A stretch of DNA of 64,000 nt from Acaudatibacter sp963835495 (lineage in GTDB: Bacteria > Pseudomonadota > Alphaproteobacteria > Caulobacterales > Caulobacteraceae). The DNA lies in NCBI GenBank assembly GCA_963835495.1, contig CAWIFQ010000005.1, forward strand, positions 620,001 through 684,000, written 5' to 3'. The notes below the pieces were generated by a model. The model was not told the origin of the DNA, made no database searches, and was given only the letters and a program-made list of their open reading frames with translations. This document shows, in pieces, positions 8,608 to 17,874 of the stretch (its first letter is position 1; every line of letters starts with the position of its first letter). The translations under genes and the position numbers were made by a program.

Positions 8608-9180
8608 ATGGTCATTTTGAACAAGATCTATACGCGGACCGGCGACGGCGGGACGACTCGGCTCGCCTCGGGAGCGAGCGTCTCCAAGGCCGACCTGCGG
8701 GTCGAGGCCTACGGCGGCGTCGACGAGACCAATGCGACAATCGGTCTCGCCCGGCTTTCCACGGCCGCGGACGCGGCGCTCGATCCGATCCTGGCCCGCA
8801 TCCAGAACGACCTGTTCGACCTCGGCGCCGACCTGGCGACCCCGCCGGCGGCGGGCGAGGCGGAGCGTCCGCGACTGCGGATCGTCGACAGTCAGGTCGC
8901 GCGGCTGGAGAGCGAGATCGACGCGCTCAACGGCGGCATGGCCGAGCTGACCTCGTTCGTGCTGCCGGGCGGATCGCCGGCCGCAGCGGCGCTGCACCTG
9001 GCCCGTACCGTCTGCCGGCGCGCCGAGCGGACCTGCGTCGCCCTGGCCGAGCGCGAGAGCGTCAGCCCGGCGGCGATGAAATACCTCAACCGGCTCTCGG
9101 ACCTGCTGTTCGTCGCCGCCCGCTACGCCAACGACCAGGGGCGCGCCGACGTGCTGTGGTCGCCCGGCGCGACGCGCTGA
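8608..9180 (+). CDS. PduO-type ATP:cob(I)alamin adenosyltransferase
   Basis: The enzyme transfers the adenosyl group of ATP to reduced cobalamin, making coenzyme B12 for mutases. Family signatures are intact: KIYTRTGDGGTT (ATP-binding N-terminus), YGGVDETNATIGLAR, CRRAERTCVAL and the C-terminal LNRLSDLLFVAARYAN. The length of 190 residues is standard. It is the second gene of a likely operon with the twin-TM protein. The etf genes follow after a small oppositely oriented gene. Confidence 0.93.
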   Translation: MVILNKIYTRTGDGGTTRLASGASVSKADLRVEAYGGVDETNATIGLARLSTAADAALDPILARIQNDLFDLGADLATPPAAGEAERPRLRIVDSQVARLESEIDALNGGMAELTSFVLPGGSPAAAALHLARTVCRRAERTCVALAERESVSPAAMKYLNRLSDLLFVAARYANDQGRADVLWSPGATR

Positions 9181-9186
9181 CGAGGC

Positions 9187-9429
9187 TCAGGAGGCTTTCG
9201 GAGGCGTGAGCAGCAGTCCCGGCGGCGCGCCGGGCGGGCGCCGTCCGGTGAAATGCCAGATCGGCATCGGCCTCGCGCACTGGTGATATTTCGACGACCA
9301 CCAGCCGCCGCCCTGTTCGCAGCGCTGCATCGGCCAGATGTAGTTGGCCTGGTAGTAGAACACCCCCATGCAGGCGGCGAGGAAGAGGCCGACATAGGCC
9401 AGTTGGACGCGGGAGAAGAGGCGCAGCAT
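9187..9429 (-). CDS. Small membrane protein, unknown function
   Basis: The 80-residue ORF lies between the adenosyltransferase and etfB on the opposite strand. It has one N-terminal hydrophobic helix (LAYVGLFLAACMGVFYY) followed by a short Cys- and Trp-containing tail (QRCEQGGGWWSSKYHQCARP). The tail's two cysteines could form a disulfide outside the cytoplasm. The clean start, the signal-anchor pattern and the lack of overlap with neighbours support a real gene. No family is recognised. Confidence 0.6.
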   Translation of the reverse strand: MLRLFSRVQLAYVGLFLAACMGVFYYQANYIWPMQRCEQGGGWWSSKYHQCARPMPIWHFTGRRPPGAPPGLLLTPPKAS

Positions 9430-9604
9430 AGGCCCTCTTTTCGCAGGAACCTGGGCGAAGGACTAGTACCGACGCGGCGCGCGGCGCACTTGCAAACCGT
9501 GGCCAAGACGTTATTGCCCCATGCGCGCAAGGTCGAGGCGGAGCGTCGCTCGCCCCGATCCGCTGCAATTTGGGCCAGACCGAAAACGAAGGCGAACCAT
9601 AGCG

Positions 9605-10315
9605 ATGAAAGTGCTGGTCCCGGTCAAACGGGTGATCGATTCCAACATCAAGGCGCGGGTGAAGTCCGACCAGACGGGCGTCGACCTGGCCAACGTCAAG
9701 ATGTCCATCAACCCCTTCTGCGAGATCGCCGTCGAAGAGGCGGTGCGGGAGAAGGAGAAGGGCGTCGCCACCGAGGTGGTGGCCGTCTCGATCGGCCCGG
9801 CCCAGGCGCAGGAGACCATCCGCAACGCGCTGGCCATGGGCGCCGATCGCGGCATCCTGGTGCAGACCGACGCCGACCCCGAGCCGCTGGCGGTCGCCAA
9901 GCTGCTGAAGGCGGTGATCGAGGAGGAAAAGCCCGACCTGGTGCTGATGGGCAAGCAGGCCATCGACGGCGACAACAACGCCACCGGCCAGATGCTGGCC
10001 GCCCTGCTCGACTGGCCGCAGGCCACCTTCGCCTCCAAGATCGAGATCGAGGGCGGCAAGGCCAAGGTGACGCGCGAGATCGACGGCGGGCTGCAGACGC
10101 TGGAGGTCGACCTGCCGGCGGTGGTGACCGCCGACCTGCGCCTCAACGAGCCGCGCTACGCCTCGCTGCCCAACATCATGAAGGCCAAGAAGAAGCCGAT
10201 CGACGTCAGGGAAGCCGCCAGCTACGGCGTCGACATCGCCCCGCGCCTGACCGTGCTGAAGGTGACCGAGCCGCCCAAGCGCGTGGCCGGGGTCAAGGTC
10301 GCCGACCGCCGCTGA
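9605..10315 (+). CDS. etfB: Electron transfer flavoprotein beta subunit
   Basis: This is the small subunit of the FAD/AMP-containing flavoprotein that carries electrons from acyl-CoA and other dehydrogenases to ETF:ubiquinone oxidoreductase. The start MKVLVPVKRVIDSNIKARV is typical, as are NPFCEIAVEEAVREKE and MGKQAIDGDNNATGQMLAALL. The protein has 236 residues with an intact frame. The ATG at 9605 is preferred over upstream in-frame codons because it begins the conserved first strand. etfA follows 40 nt downstream. Confidence 0.95.
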   Translation: MKVLVPVKRVIDSNIKARVKSDQTGVDLANVKMSINPFCEIAVEEAVREKEKGVATEVVAVSIGPAQAQETIRNALAMGADRGILVQTDADPEPLAVAKLLKAVIEEEKPDLVLMGKQAIDGDNNATGQMLAALLDWPQATFASKIEIEGGKAKVTREIDGGLQTLEVDLPAVVTADLRLNEPRYASLPNIMKAKKKPIDVREAASYGVDIAPRLTVLKVTEPPKRVAGVKVADRR

Positions 10316-10354
10316 ACTTGTGTCCAAACTGAAGAACGAAGCGGGGGTGATCTG

Positions 10355-11301
10355 ATGGCCGTGCTCGTCATCGCCGACCACGACAACGTGCATGTCCGCG
10401 ACACCACCAACAAGACGGTGAGCGCGGCCTCCAAGCTCTCCAGCGACGTCGACGTGCTGGTCGCCGGCAAGGGTAGTGACGCCGCTGCCGCGGCCGGCCG
10501 CCAAGATCGCCGGCGTGCGCAAGGTGCTGCAGGCCGAGAGCGACACGCTCGACGAGGGCATGGCCGAGGCCTACCAGGCGCTGGTCGTCCCGCTGATGGC
10601 CAATTACGAGGCCGTGCTGACTGCCGGCGACGTCGGTGGGCAAGAACATCGCCCCGCGCATCGCCGCGGCGCTGGACGTCTCGCAGATCTCCGAGATCAT
10701 CGAGGTGGTGGACGGCTCGACCTTCGTGCGCCCGATCTACGCCGGCAACGCGCTGGAGACGGTGAAGAGCTCCGACGCCAAGAAGGTGATCACGGTGCGC
10801 ACCAGCCTGTTCCCGGCCGCCGGCGAAGGCGGATCGGCGACGATCGAGAAGATCGACGCGCCGCCGCCGCCCGCCCACACCCATTTCCTCGGCCAGGAAG
10901 TCGTCAAGTCCGACCGGCCCGAGCTGGCCGCCGCCAAGATCGTGGTTTCCGGCGGCCGGGCGATGGGCTCGGCCGAGGAGTTCCAGCGGGTGATCGATCC
11001 GCTCGCCGACAAGCTGGGCGCCGCGGTGGGGGCCAGCCGCGCCGCCGTCGACGCCGGCTACGCGCCGAACGACTACCAGGTCGGCCAGACCGGCAAGATC
11101 GTCGCGCCCGAGCTCTACATCGCGATCGGCATCTCCGGCGCGATCCAGCACCTGGCCGGGATGAAGGATTCCAAGGTGATCGTCGCGATCAACAAGGACG
11201 CCGACGCGCCGATCTTCCAGGTGGCGGACTACGGCCTGGTGGCCGACTACAAGGCCGCGGTTCCCGACCTGATGGCCGCCCTCACCGCCGCTGGAAAATA
11301 G
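10355..11301 (+). CDS. etfA: Electron transfer flavoprotein alpha subunit
   Basis: This FAD-binding partner of EtfB has about 314 residues. The C-terminal FAD domain is intact: VSGGRAMGSAEEF, ADKLGAAVGASRAAVDAGY, QVGQTGKIVAPELYIAIG and SGAIQHLAGMKDSKVIVAIN. The N-terminal domain starts MAVLVIADHDNVHVRD. It is interrupted by two single-base insertions, near 10490 (in an Ala-rich GCC run) and near 10635 (before GKNIAPRIAAALD). Cotranscription with etfB is expected. Confidence 0.94.
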
Positions 11302-11314
11302 CCGTCTCTGTTGT

Positions 11315-12118
11315 CTAACGCGCCTTAGCCGGCGCAACGGGCGTCGCTGGCGCGGCCGTGCTCGATGAAGTCGGCGCGGCCGCGCCCTCGACCACGCGGC
11401 CGGAGCCTGACACGTCGCTGTTGAGCTTGGCGGGGTGGGTCAGCAGGTCGATCTCGCCTGAGCCGGAAATGCTGAGGTTGGCCTCGTCGCTCGGGGCGAT
11501 CGAGGCGCGGCCCGACCCGGAGATGTCGGCATTGGCGCTCTGCGCCGCCACGCCGGACAGGTCTACGTCGCCGTCGCCGGAGATGGCCAGGCTCACGGCG
11601 CGCGCCTTGCCCGCGGCCTTGACGTCGCCGTGGCCGCTGACGTCCACCGCCAGGTCGTCCTGGTCATAGCCGGTGATGGTGAGGTTGTTGTCGCCGCTGA
11701 TCGAGAAGCGCCGCACGTCCGGCGCGGTCATGACAACGCTCAGGCGGGCGTCGTCGAAATCGTCGCCGTCCCTGTACTGCAGCTGCCCGCCTGAGACCTC
11801 GAGGCGGTCCAGCGCGTCCCTGGGGCCGGAGATCACCAGTTTCCCCGGGCCGGGCCCTTGCGTGTACTGGACGTCGCCCGGCACATCGAACTCGATCTTG
11901 TCGCCGCCGGGCCAGGCGATCTCGCGGGTCGCCGATCCACCGGCGGCGGAATGGCCGGCGTCGCGGCGCCAGTGGTCGCCGTCCCAATTGACCGTCCAGT
12001 GGCGGCCGCCCCAGTGGTGATGAAGCAAGGTGGCGCCCCCGAGCGCGAGCGCGCCGGCGATGCAGGCGACCGCCAGGATGAAACCGCTGAAAGCGATGAG
12101 AACCAGGGTTCGGGTCAT
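11315..12118 (-). CDS. DUF2807 (head GIN domain) anchored protein
   Basis: The 267-residue protein starts with one membrane anchor (LVLIAFSGFILAVACIAGAL) and a His/Trp-rich stem. The rest is the repetitive beta-structure of DUF2807, a run of short turns such as SISGDNNLTITG, DVSGHGDVKAAG, AISGDGDVDLSG and DISGSGRASIAP. It is therefore likely exposed in the periplasm. It overlaps the DUF1700 gene by 4 nt and belongs to a PadR/DUF1700/DUF2807 operon. It ends in an Ala/Pro/Thr-rich tail. Confidence 0.8.
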   Translation of the reverse strand: MTRTLVLIAFSGFILAVACIAGALALGGATLLHHHWGGRHWTVNWDGDHWRRDAGHSAAGGSATREIAWPGGDKIEFDVPGDVQYTQGPGPGKLVISGPRDALDRLEVSGGQLQYRDGDDFDDARLSVVMTAPDVRRFSISGDNNLTITGYDQDDLAVDVSGHGDVKAAGKARAVSLAISGDGDVDLSGVAAQSANADISGSGRASIAPSDEANLSISGSGEIDLLTHPAKLNSDVSGSGRVVEGAAAPTSSSTAAPATPVAPAKAR

Positions 12119-12702
12119 GGCGTGGTGAGCTCCCCCATGGGCTGCGGCTCGATAGCCGGCTTCAGCAGCCGGTAGTGAAGGCGGCCGTACCAGATCAGCG
12201 CGTTGACCAGGCCGACCGAGACCAGGGTCACGACCGCGGCCAGCGAGACCCCGCCCGCCATCAGTCCCAGGCCAGTGAGCAAGGCGGCGCCGACGCCGCC
12301 AGGATAGTGCGAGAACGGCCCCGCCGCGAAGACCATCGCCCCGCCGACGAAGCCGACCAGGGCGACGATGCCGAAGGCGCAGATGACGCTGACCACGCTG
12401 ATCAGGATCGGCAGCAGCACCAGCAGGTCGATGGCGCCCAGGCCGAGCACCGCGAACACGGCGGCGGCCGCGGCCTCGGGGTTGCGCTGCGCCTGCCAGC
12501 GCCTGACCCCCGCCTCAGCCCGCAGCTCGCGCGCCAGCCGGTCGGGATCGCCGAGCGCGGCGGCGACATCGGCCTCGCTGCGCCCGGCGGCCGCGCCTTC
12601 GGTGAAGTGGGTCTCGTAGTCCGCGACGATGTCGGACTGAACCTGCTGGGGCAGGCCGACGAGGCCTTGCCGCAAGCGGGCGATGAAGTCTTGCCGCGTC
12701 AT
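12115..12702 (-). CDS. DUF1700/HAAS-domain membrane protein
   Basis: The first 60 residues are a HAAS-like signalling domain (MTRQDFIARLRQGLVGLPQ, DIVADYETHFTEG, ALGDPDRLARELRAE). It is followed by about four transmembrane helices (AAAAVFAVLGLGAIDLLVLL onward). In Firmicutes and Proteobacteria such proteins are encoded next to a PadR regulator and an adhesin-like beta protein, as here. The 195-residue length is normal. It lies one base downstream of the PadR stop and overlaps the DUF2807 start. Confidence 0.85.
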   Translation of the reverse strand: MTRQDFIARLRQGLVGLPQQVQSDIVADYETHFTEGAAAGRSEADVAAALGDPDRLARELRAEAGVRRWQAQRNPEAAAAAVFAVLGLGAIDLLVLLPILISVVSVICAFGIVALVGFVGGAMVFAAGPFSHYPGGVGAALLTGLGLMAGGVSLAAVVTLVSVGLVNALIWYGRLHYRLLKPAIEPQPMGELTTP

Positions 12703-12703
12703 G

Positions 12704-13027
12704 TCACGGCTCCCCCAGGATGGATTGGACGGCGCCGGCGAACGAGCGCCAGGCGTCTTTCTGCGCGGCGAAGCTGGTCTGGCCGGCGGGCGTGAGGCGA
12801 TAGTATTTGCGCGAGGGTCCGGCGGAGAACTCGATCAGATAGGTCTCGACCAGACCGTCGGCCTGCATCCGGCGCATCAGCGGATAGATGGTGCCCTCGC
12901 CCATGCCGATCGCCTCGGCGAGCCGGCTGGCGATCTCGTAGGCGTAGCTGTCGCCCCGCGACAGCAGCGCCAGGACGCAAAGATCGAGCGCCCCTTTCTT
13001 CAGCTGGATGTCGATGCTCTCGGGCAT
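12704..13027 (-). CDS. PadR-family transcriptional regulator
   Basis: This 107-residue winged-helix repressor has LKKGALDLCVLALLSRGDSYAYEIA and GEGTIYPLMRRMQADGL, the canonical PadR DNA-binding pattern. It ends with a short coiled dimerisation helix, as in the short PadR subgroup paired with HAAS/DUF1700 proteins. It is the first gene of a three-gene leftward operon. Autoregulation is likely through the perfect palindrome 61 bases upstream of its start. Confidence 0.92.
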   Translation of the reverse strand: MPESIDIQLKKGALDLCVLALLSRGDSYAYEIASRLAEAIGMGEGTIYPLMRRMQADGLVETYLIEFSAGPSRKYYRLTPAGQTSFAAQKDAWRSFAGAVQSILGEP

Positions 13028-13087
13028 GGCGTCTCGGGTTCGGGCCTCGCGTTGAGGTCTGCTGCGTATAACCAGCTACCTTTCTAT

Positions 13088-13101
13088 GCAAGGTACCTTG
13101 C
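13088..13101. promoter_or_regulatory. Perfect 14-base palindrome GCAAGGTACCTTGC, candidate PadR operator
   Basis: The sequence is fully self-complementary over 14 bases. It lies 61 bases upstream of the padR start, in the gap to the divergent hbd gene. A further half-site TACCTT lies 13 bases to the left (within GCTACCTTTC). The position in the promoter of a PadR gene and the dyad symmetry support an autoregulatory operator. No binding data can be inferred. Confidence 0.6.
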
Positions 13102-13270
13102 GCAACATGTCACCGAATTAATCCGGTTGCGGCTGCGGTGGCCGGGGACGGCCTGTCCGCTGCAACGCAGCAAAAACTTGGCGGCGGCGCCGCGAAACGT
13201 GTTAGAAAGTCGTCATAACAAGCGGCGTCGAGAGGGGCGCAGCGCTCAAATCGCGCCAGAGGCGATAGGT

Positions 13271-14149
13271 ATGGCGACAATCAAGCGCGTCGGCGTCATT
13301 GGCGCGGGACAGATGGGCAGCGGAATCGCGCATGTCTGCGCCCTGGCCGGCTACGATGTCCTGATCAACGACCTGGACTCGCAGCGCATCGACAACGGCC
13401 TGCGGGTGATCGACCACAACATGTCGCGCCAGGTCAGCCGCGGCATCGTCGGCGAACTCGACAAGCGTGAAGCCTTCGCGCGCATCCACGCCGCTCCCTC
13501 GCTGGCGGACTTCGGCGACGTCGACCTCGCGATCGAGGCGGCGACCGAGAACGAAGAGACCAAGAAAGCGATCTTCAAGGCGCTGCAGCCGCACCTGAAC
13601 GCGACGGCGCTGCTGGCGTCCAACACCTCGTCGATCTCGATCACCCGCCTGGCCTCGACCACCGACCGGCCAGAGCACTTCATCGGCCTGCACTTCATGA
13701 ACCCGGTGCCGGTGATGAAGCTGGTCGAGGTGATCCGCGGCATCGCCACCGACGCCACCACCTACGAGACCGCGGTCGGCTTCGCCAAGTCGCTCGGCAA
13801 GGCGACCACCAACGCCGAGGATTTCCCCGCCTTCATCGTCAACCGCATCCTGGTGCCGATGATCAACGAGGCGATCTACACGCTCTACGAGGGCGTCGGC
13901 ACGGTCGATGCGATCGACACCGCGATGCGCCTGGGCGCCAACCACCCGATGGGTCCGCTGGAGCTCGGCGACTTCATCGGCCTCGACACCGTGCTGGCGA
14001 TCATGAACGTGCTCTACGACGGCCTGGCCGACTCCAAGTACCGGCCCTGCCCGCTGCTGGTGAAATACGTCGAAGCCGGCTGGCTGGGCCGCAAATCCGG
14101 CCGCGGCTTCTACGACTACCGCGGCGAAACCCCGGTCCCGACCCGCTAG
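13271..14149 (+). CDS. hbd: 3-hydroxybutyryl-CoA dehydrogenase
   Basis: This NAD(P)-dependent enzyme interconverts 3-hydroxybutyryl-CoA and acetoacetyl-CoA in fatty acid or polyhydroxybutyrate metabolism. The Rossmann motif is GVIGAGQMGSGIA. The catalytic His is in GLHFMNPVPVMKLVEVI. The C-terminal dimerisation domain contains DFPAFIVNRILVPMINEA and ANHPMGPLELGDFIGLD. The protein has 292 residues with an intact frame. I chose the ATG at 13271 because the upstream open frame is AT-richer intergenic DNA. It follows the etf genes with only the divergent PadR operon between, consistent with a beta-oxidation role. Confidence 0.95.
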   Translation: MATIKRVGVIGAGQMGSGIAHVCALAGYDVLINDLDSQRIDNGLRVIDHNMSRQVSRGIVGELDKREAFARIHAAPSLADFGDVDLAIEAATENEETKKAIFKALQPHLNATALLASNTSSISITRLASTTDRPEHFIGLHFMNPVPVMKLVEVIRGIATDATTYETAVGFAKSLGKATTNAEDFPAFIVNRILVPMINEAIYTLYEGVGTVDAIDTAMRLGANHPMGPLELGDFIGLDTVLAIMNVLYDGLADSKYRPCPLLVKYVEAGWLGRKSGRGFYDYRGETPVPTR

Positions 14150-14292
14150 CGATCCCGCGGCTCCACCCTTGGGGAAGTGAGCGGACAGGCGTTACTCAGA
14201 GGTGCGACAGCCGGGCGCGCTTTAACCGTTCGAACTCGTAGCGCCGCTCTGGCATGATACTTTGCGTTATGACGATTCGCCGTTGAGGCTCC

Positions 14293-15551
14293 ATGCGCAG
14301 ACTGACACTGGCGCTGCTTTCGGGCGCCTACATCTGCATCTCCATGATGATCGCCATCCTCGCCTGGAGCGATCGGCGGCGGCGCGGGCGCGGGCCTGGC
14401 GGCGCTGGTCGGCGCGCTCGGCCTCTGCTTCGCCATGCAGGGCGTGATCGCACGGATGGGCCAGCAGGGTGGCCTGGCCAGCGAGATCGAGGCCGTGCGC
14501 GAGGCGAACCTGATCCTTGCCGGCGAGATCGAGCAGATCCAGTCGCGCCTGACCGACGTGGCCGAGATCGCCGCCGAGGACGCCCTGCGCCGCTCGGAGG
14601 AGATCTACAGCGAGGTGCAGCTGCTGGAGGACGTGGTCCAGCAGATGGGCGAGCGGCTCGAGGCGCAGCTCAGCCGCCAGGTCGAGCCGCGCCGAAGCCG
14701 AAGCGGTGCTCGCCGCAAGCCTCCGCCGCTGCTGGAGACTGTCCGCGCCGCGCTCGACGCCGGGCGGGTCGATCTCTACCTGCAGGCGGTCGTCAGCCTG
14801 CCGCAGCGGCGCACCCAGTTCTACGAGAGCTTCTCGCGGCTGCGCGACGAGACCGGGCGGGTGCTGATGCCGGCCGAGTTCCTCAGCGTCGCCGAGCCCG
14901 GCGGCCTGGTGGCGGCCATCGACAACCTGCTGCTGTTCCGCTGCGTGCAGATCGTGCGCCGGCTGGCCAAGCCAGGACCGCAAGATCGGCATCTTCTGCA
15001 ACATCTCGCTGGCCAGCCTTGGCGACGAAGACTTCTTCCCGCCGTTCATGGAATTCATGGCCGCCAACCGCGACCTGTCCGGCTCGCTGATCTTCGAGCT
15101 GGGCCAGGGGCCGTTCGACGCCCGCGGCTCGATCGAGGCGCGCAACATGGCCAAGCTGGCCGACCTCGGCTTCCGCTTCTCGCTCGACAAGGTCAGCAAC
15201 CTCGACCTCGACTTCCAGGACCTCGCTCGCGCCGACGTCGAGTTCGTCAAGATCGCCGCCCACGCTGCTGATCGACGAGCTCGAGGACGAGGACGGGCGT
15301 CCTGAGCCTGCAGCTCGATCCCCGACATCGAGGCCGCCGACTTCGCCGCCCTGGCCCGGCGCCACGGCGTCGAGCTGGTGGCCGAGAAGGTCGAGAGCGA
15401 GCGCCAGGTGGTCGACATCCTCGACCTCGAACTCGGTCTCGGCCAGGGCCACCTGTTCGGCGAGCCGCGCCCGATCCGCGACGCCGTGTTGGCCGAGACC
15501 CAGCCGCCGACCGAGCTGATCCGCGCCACCCTGCTGCGCCGCGCGAGTTAG
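14293..15551 (+). CDS. tipF: TipF-like membrane protein with coiled coil and degenerate EAL domain, frameshifted
   Basis: The N-terminus has hydrophobic helices (LTLALLSGAYICISMMIAILA and LAALVGALGLCFAMQGVIA). Next is a coiled coil (REANLILAGEIEQIQSRL through EEIYSEVQLLEDVVQQMGER), then a C-terminal EAL-fold domain (AALDAGRVDLYLQAVVSLP, LSVAEPGGLVAAIDNLLLFR, ADVEFVKIAA, LVAEKVESERQV). The EAL signature reads ESF (FYESFSRLRDE), so phosphodiesterase activity is unlikely. This architecture and the hbd neighbourhood match Caulobacter TipF, a c-di-GMP receptor needed for flagellum assembly at the pole. At least five single-base insertions break it (for example near 14375, 14975, 15260, 15295 and 15320). 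Confidence 0.8.
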
Positions 15552-15597
15552 CGCGGGCCAGATTGACGCCCGGCCCGCGCGCCGCTACCCGCCGGGC

Positions 15598-16455
15598 ATG
15601 CTCCACACTCTCGACCGCCTCTCCGACCTGGCCGGCCGTTACGACGTGCTGCTCTGCGACATCTGGGGCGTGATCCACAACGGCGCCGAGGCCTTCCCCG
15701 AGCCTGCGCCGCACTGGCCGAGTGGCGGGCGAGACGATCGGCCCGGTGGTGCTGATCTCCAACGCGGCTCGGCCCTCGGCCGAGGTCGCACAGCATCTCG
15801 ACGCGCTCGGCGTGCCGCGCGAGGCCTATTCGGCGCTGGTCACCTCCGGCGACGTCACCCGCCCGCTGCTGGCCGAGCGCGCGCCGGGCCCCGCCTACAG
15901 GATCGGGCCAGCCGGCCGCCCTCTCTTCGAAGGCGACGGTCTCGTGTTCTCGGCCCTGGACCAAGCGAAGTTCATCGTCTGCAGCGGCCCGAACGACGAC
16001 GAGGTCGAGACGCCGGAGGACTACCGCGAGGTGCTCGACGCGCGCTGCGGCGCTGCATCTGCCGATGATCTGCGGCAATCCGGACAAGGTCGTGCAGCGG
16101 GGCGACCGGCTGGTCTACTGCGGCGGCGCGCTGGCCGAGCTCTATGAGGCGCTGGGCGGAACGGTGATCATGGCCGGCAAGCCGCACGCGCCGATCTATC
16201 GCGAGGCGCTGGCGCAGGCTGCTGAGCTGAAAGAGGGGCCGATCGACCCTTCCCGTGTGCTGGCCATCGGCGACGGTGTCGCCACCGACATCTCCGGCGC
16301 CAACGCCCAGGGTCTCGACGTGCTGTTCGTCGTCGGCGGCATCCACGGCGGCGAGACCCGCAACGCCAGCGGCGGCCTCGACTCCGTCGCCGCCCAGCGC
16401 GCTGCTGGCCGCCAGGGGCGCGCACGCCACCTACGCCATGGACGCGCTGCGCTGA
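15598..16455 (+). CDS. HAD-superfamily class IIA hydrolase, frameshifted
   Basis: A nagD-like phosphatase of about 285 residues. The nucleophile motif is LLCDIWGVIHNG. The second motif is VVLISNAARPSAEV, and the class IIA cap lies between it and MAGKPHAPIYREAL. The metal-binding C-terminal motif is IGDGVATDISGANAQGLD. The TIGR01459-type subfamily is common beside ribF in alphaproteobacteria. Frame breaks lie near 15715, 16050 and 16400. The substrate is unknown. Confidence 0.88.
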
Positions 16456-16493
16456 GCGCCGCTACAAGCAGCCGCGCAACGAGGACGGATCGA

Positions 16494-16915
16494 ATGGACG
16501 GCGCTTACCTCGAGGACCTGGAGATCGGCCAGACGGCGGAGCTGCGGCGCACGGTCACCGCGCCGGACATCGACGCCTTCGCCGCCGTCACTGGCGATAC
16601 GAACCCAGTGCACCTCGACGAGGCCTACGCCGCGGCCACCCGTTCAAGGGCCGCATCGCCCACGGCATGCTGAGCGCCGGCTATATCTCAGCGGTGCTGG
16701 GGACGCGCCTGCCGGGTCCCGGCGCGATCTACGTTTCGCAGACCCTCAGCTTTCGCCGCCCGGTGCGGATCGGCGACGAGGTGACCGCCGAGGTCAAGGT
16801 CACCGCGATCGATCCCGCCCGCGGCCGCGTCACGTTCGCCACCCAGTGCGTCGTCGCCGGCAAGACCGTGGTCGAGGGTGAAGCGGTGGTCGATCGTTCC
16901 GCGGCGGCCTGCCTG
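16494..16915 (+). CDS. MaoC-like (R)-specific enoyl-CoA hydratase-type dehydratase, frameshifted
   Basis: This single hot-dog domain protein of about 140 residues has the hydratase motif GDTNPVHLDEAYAAA (catalytic Asp and His) and the following helix IAHGMLSAGYISAVLG. The strand segment SQTLSFRRPVRIGDEVTAEV is typical. One indel near 16640 separates the two halves. The end is uncertain: read directly, the frame runs into ribF, but a TGA overlapping the ribF ATG (TGATG at 16914-16918) sits in another frame, implying one more indel. The enzyme probably feeds (R)-3-hydroxyacyl-CoA metabolism. Confidence 0.8.
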
Positions 16916-17873
16916 ATGGGCCTGGAGATCTACCACGACTTGGCGGAACCTGCCGCCCGACGCCCAAGGCGCGGCCGTCGCCTACGGCAATTTCGACGGC
17001 CTCCACGTCGGCCACCAGCACGTGATCGCAGACGCGGCGAAAGCGGCCGCACGGCTCGGCGCGCCGCTCGGCGTGGTCAGCCTGGAGCCGCACCCGATCG
17101 CCCTGTTCAATCCCGGCGGCCCGCCCTTCCGCCTGACCAACACCCATCAGATGGCGCGCGTCGCTGAGCAACTGGGCGTGCAGCGGCTCTACCTGGTGCC
17201 TTTCGGTCACGAGATGGCCGAGCCTTTCCGACCGCGACTTCGTCAAGGACGTCCTGGTCGGCGGCCTCGGCGTGCGCCACGTCGCCGTGGGTTTCGACGT
17301 CACCTACGGCAAGGGCCGCACCGGCAATCCGCAGGCGATGCAGCGATGTGGCGCGGAGTTCGGCTTCGGCGTTTCCGTGACCGCCGGAGGTGGACGCCGA
17401 GGACGGTCTGAAGATCTCGTCGACCGCCGTGCGCCAGCTGCTGCACGCAGGGCAAGCCGGGTGAAGCCGCTCGCATCCTCGGTCGGCCGTTCGCGATCGA
17501 GGGCCTGGTGCAGAAGGGCCGCCAGCTCGGCCGCAAGCTCGGCTTTCCCACCGCCAACGTGCCGCTCGGCGAGTACATCGCGCCGAAGTTCGGCGTCTAC
17601 GCTACCCGCACCCTGCTGCACGACGGCCGCAAGCTCGGCGGCGTCGCCAACATCGGCGTCAACCCGACCACCGGCATCGTCGAGCCGCGGCTGGAGGTCT
17701 GGCTGTTCGACTTCGACGAGGACATCTACGGCGAGGTGATCGAGACCGAGCTGATCGCGTTCCTGCGGCCGGAAGAGACCTTCCGCGACGCCGAGGGCAA
17801 TTTCGACGTCCCGGCCATGGTCCGTCAGGTCCACCGCGACGCCGCCAGCGCCCGCGACATCCTCGGGGACTGA
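16916..17873 (+). CDS. ribF: Bifunctional riboflavin kinase/FAD synthetase, frameshifted
   Basis: The protein converts riboflavin to FMN and then FAD. The N-terminal nucleotidyltransferase contains AVAYGNFDGLHVGHQHVI (GxFDGxHxGH signature), VSLEPHPIALFNP and VGFDVTYGKGRTG. The C-terminal kinase contains VQKGRQLGRKLGFPTANVP and GVANIGVNPT, with acidic substrate residues in LEVWLFDFDEDIYG. Frame breaks lie near 16938, 17225, 17390 and 17455; the kinase half from 17508 is intact. The ATG overlaps the probable stop of the MaoC gene. Confidence 0.93.
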
Positions 17874-17874
17874 T

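Noticed and set aside
14250..14266. Sigma-54-like promoter TGGCATGATACTTTGCG upstream of tipF
   Set aside because: The GG and GC elements are 11 bases apart instead of 10 and the -24 box lacks its final C. A spacing error from an indel is possible but not arguable from this sequence.
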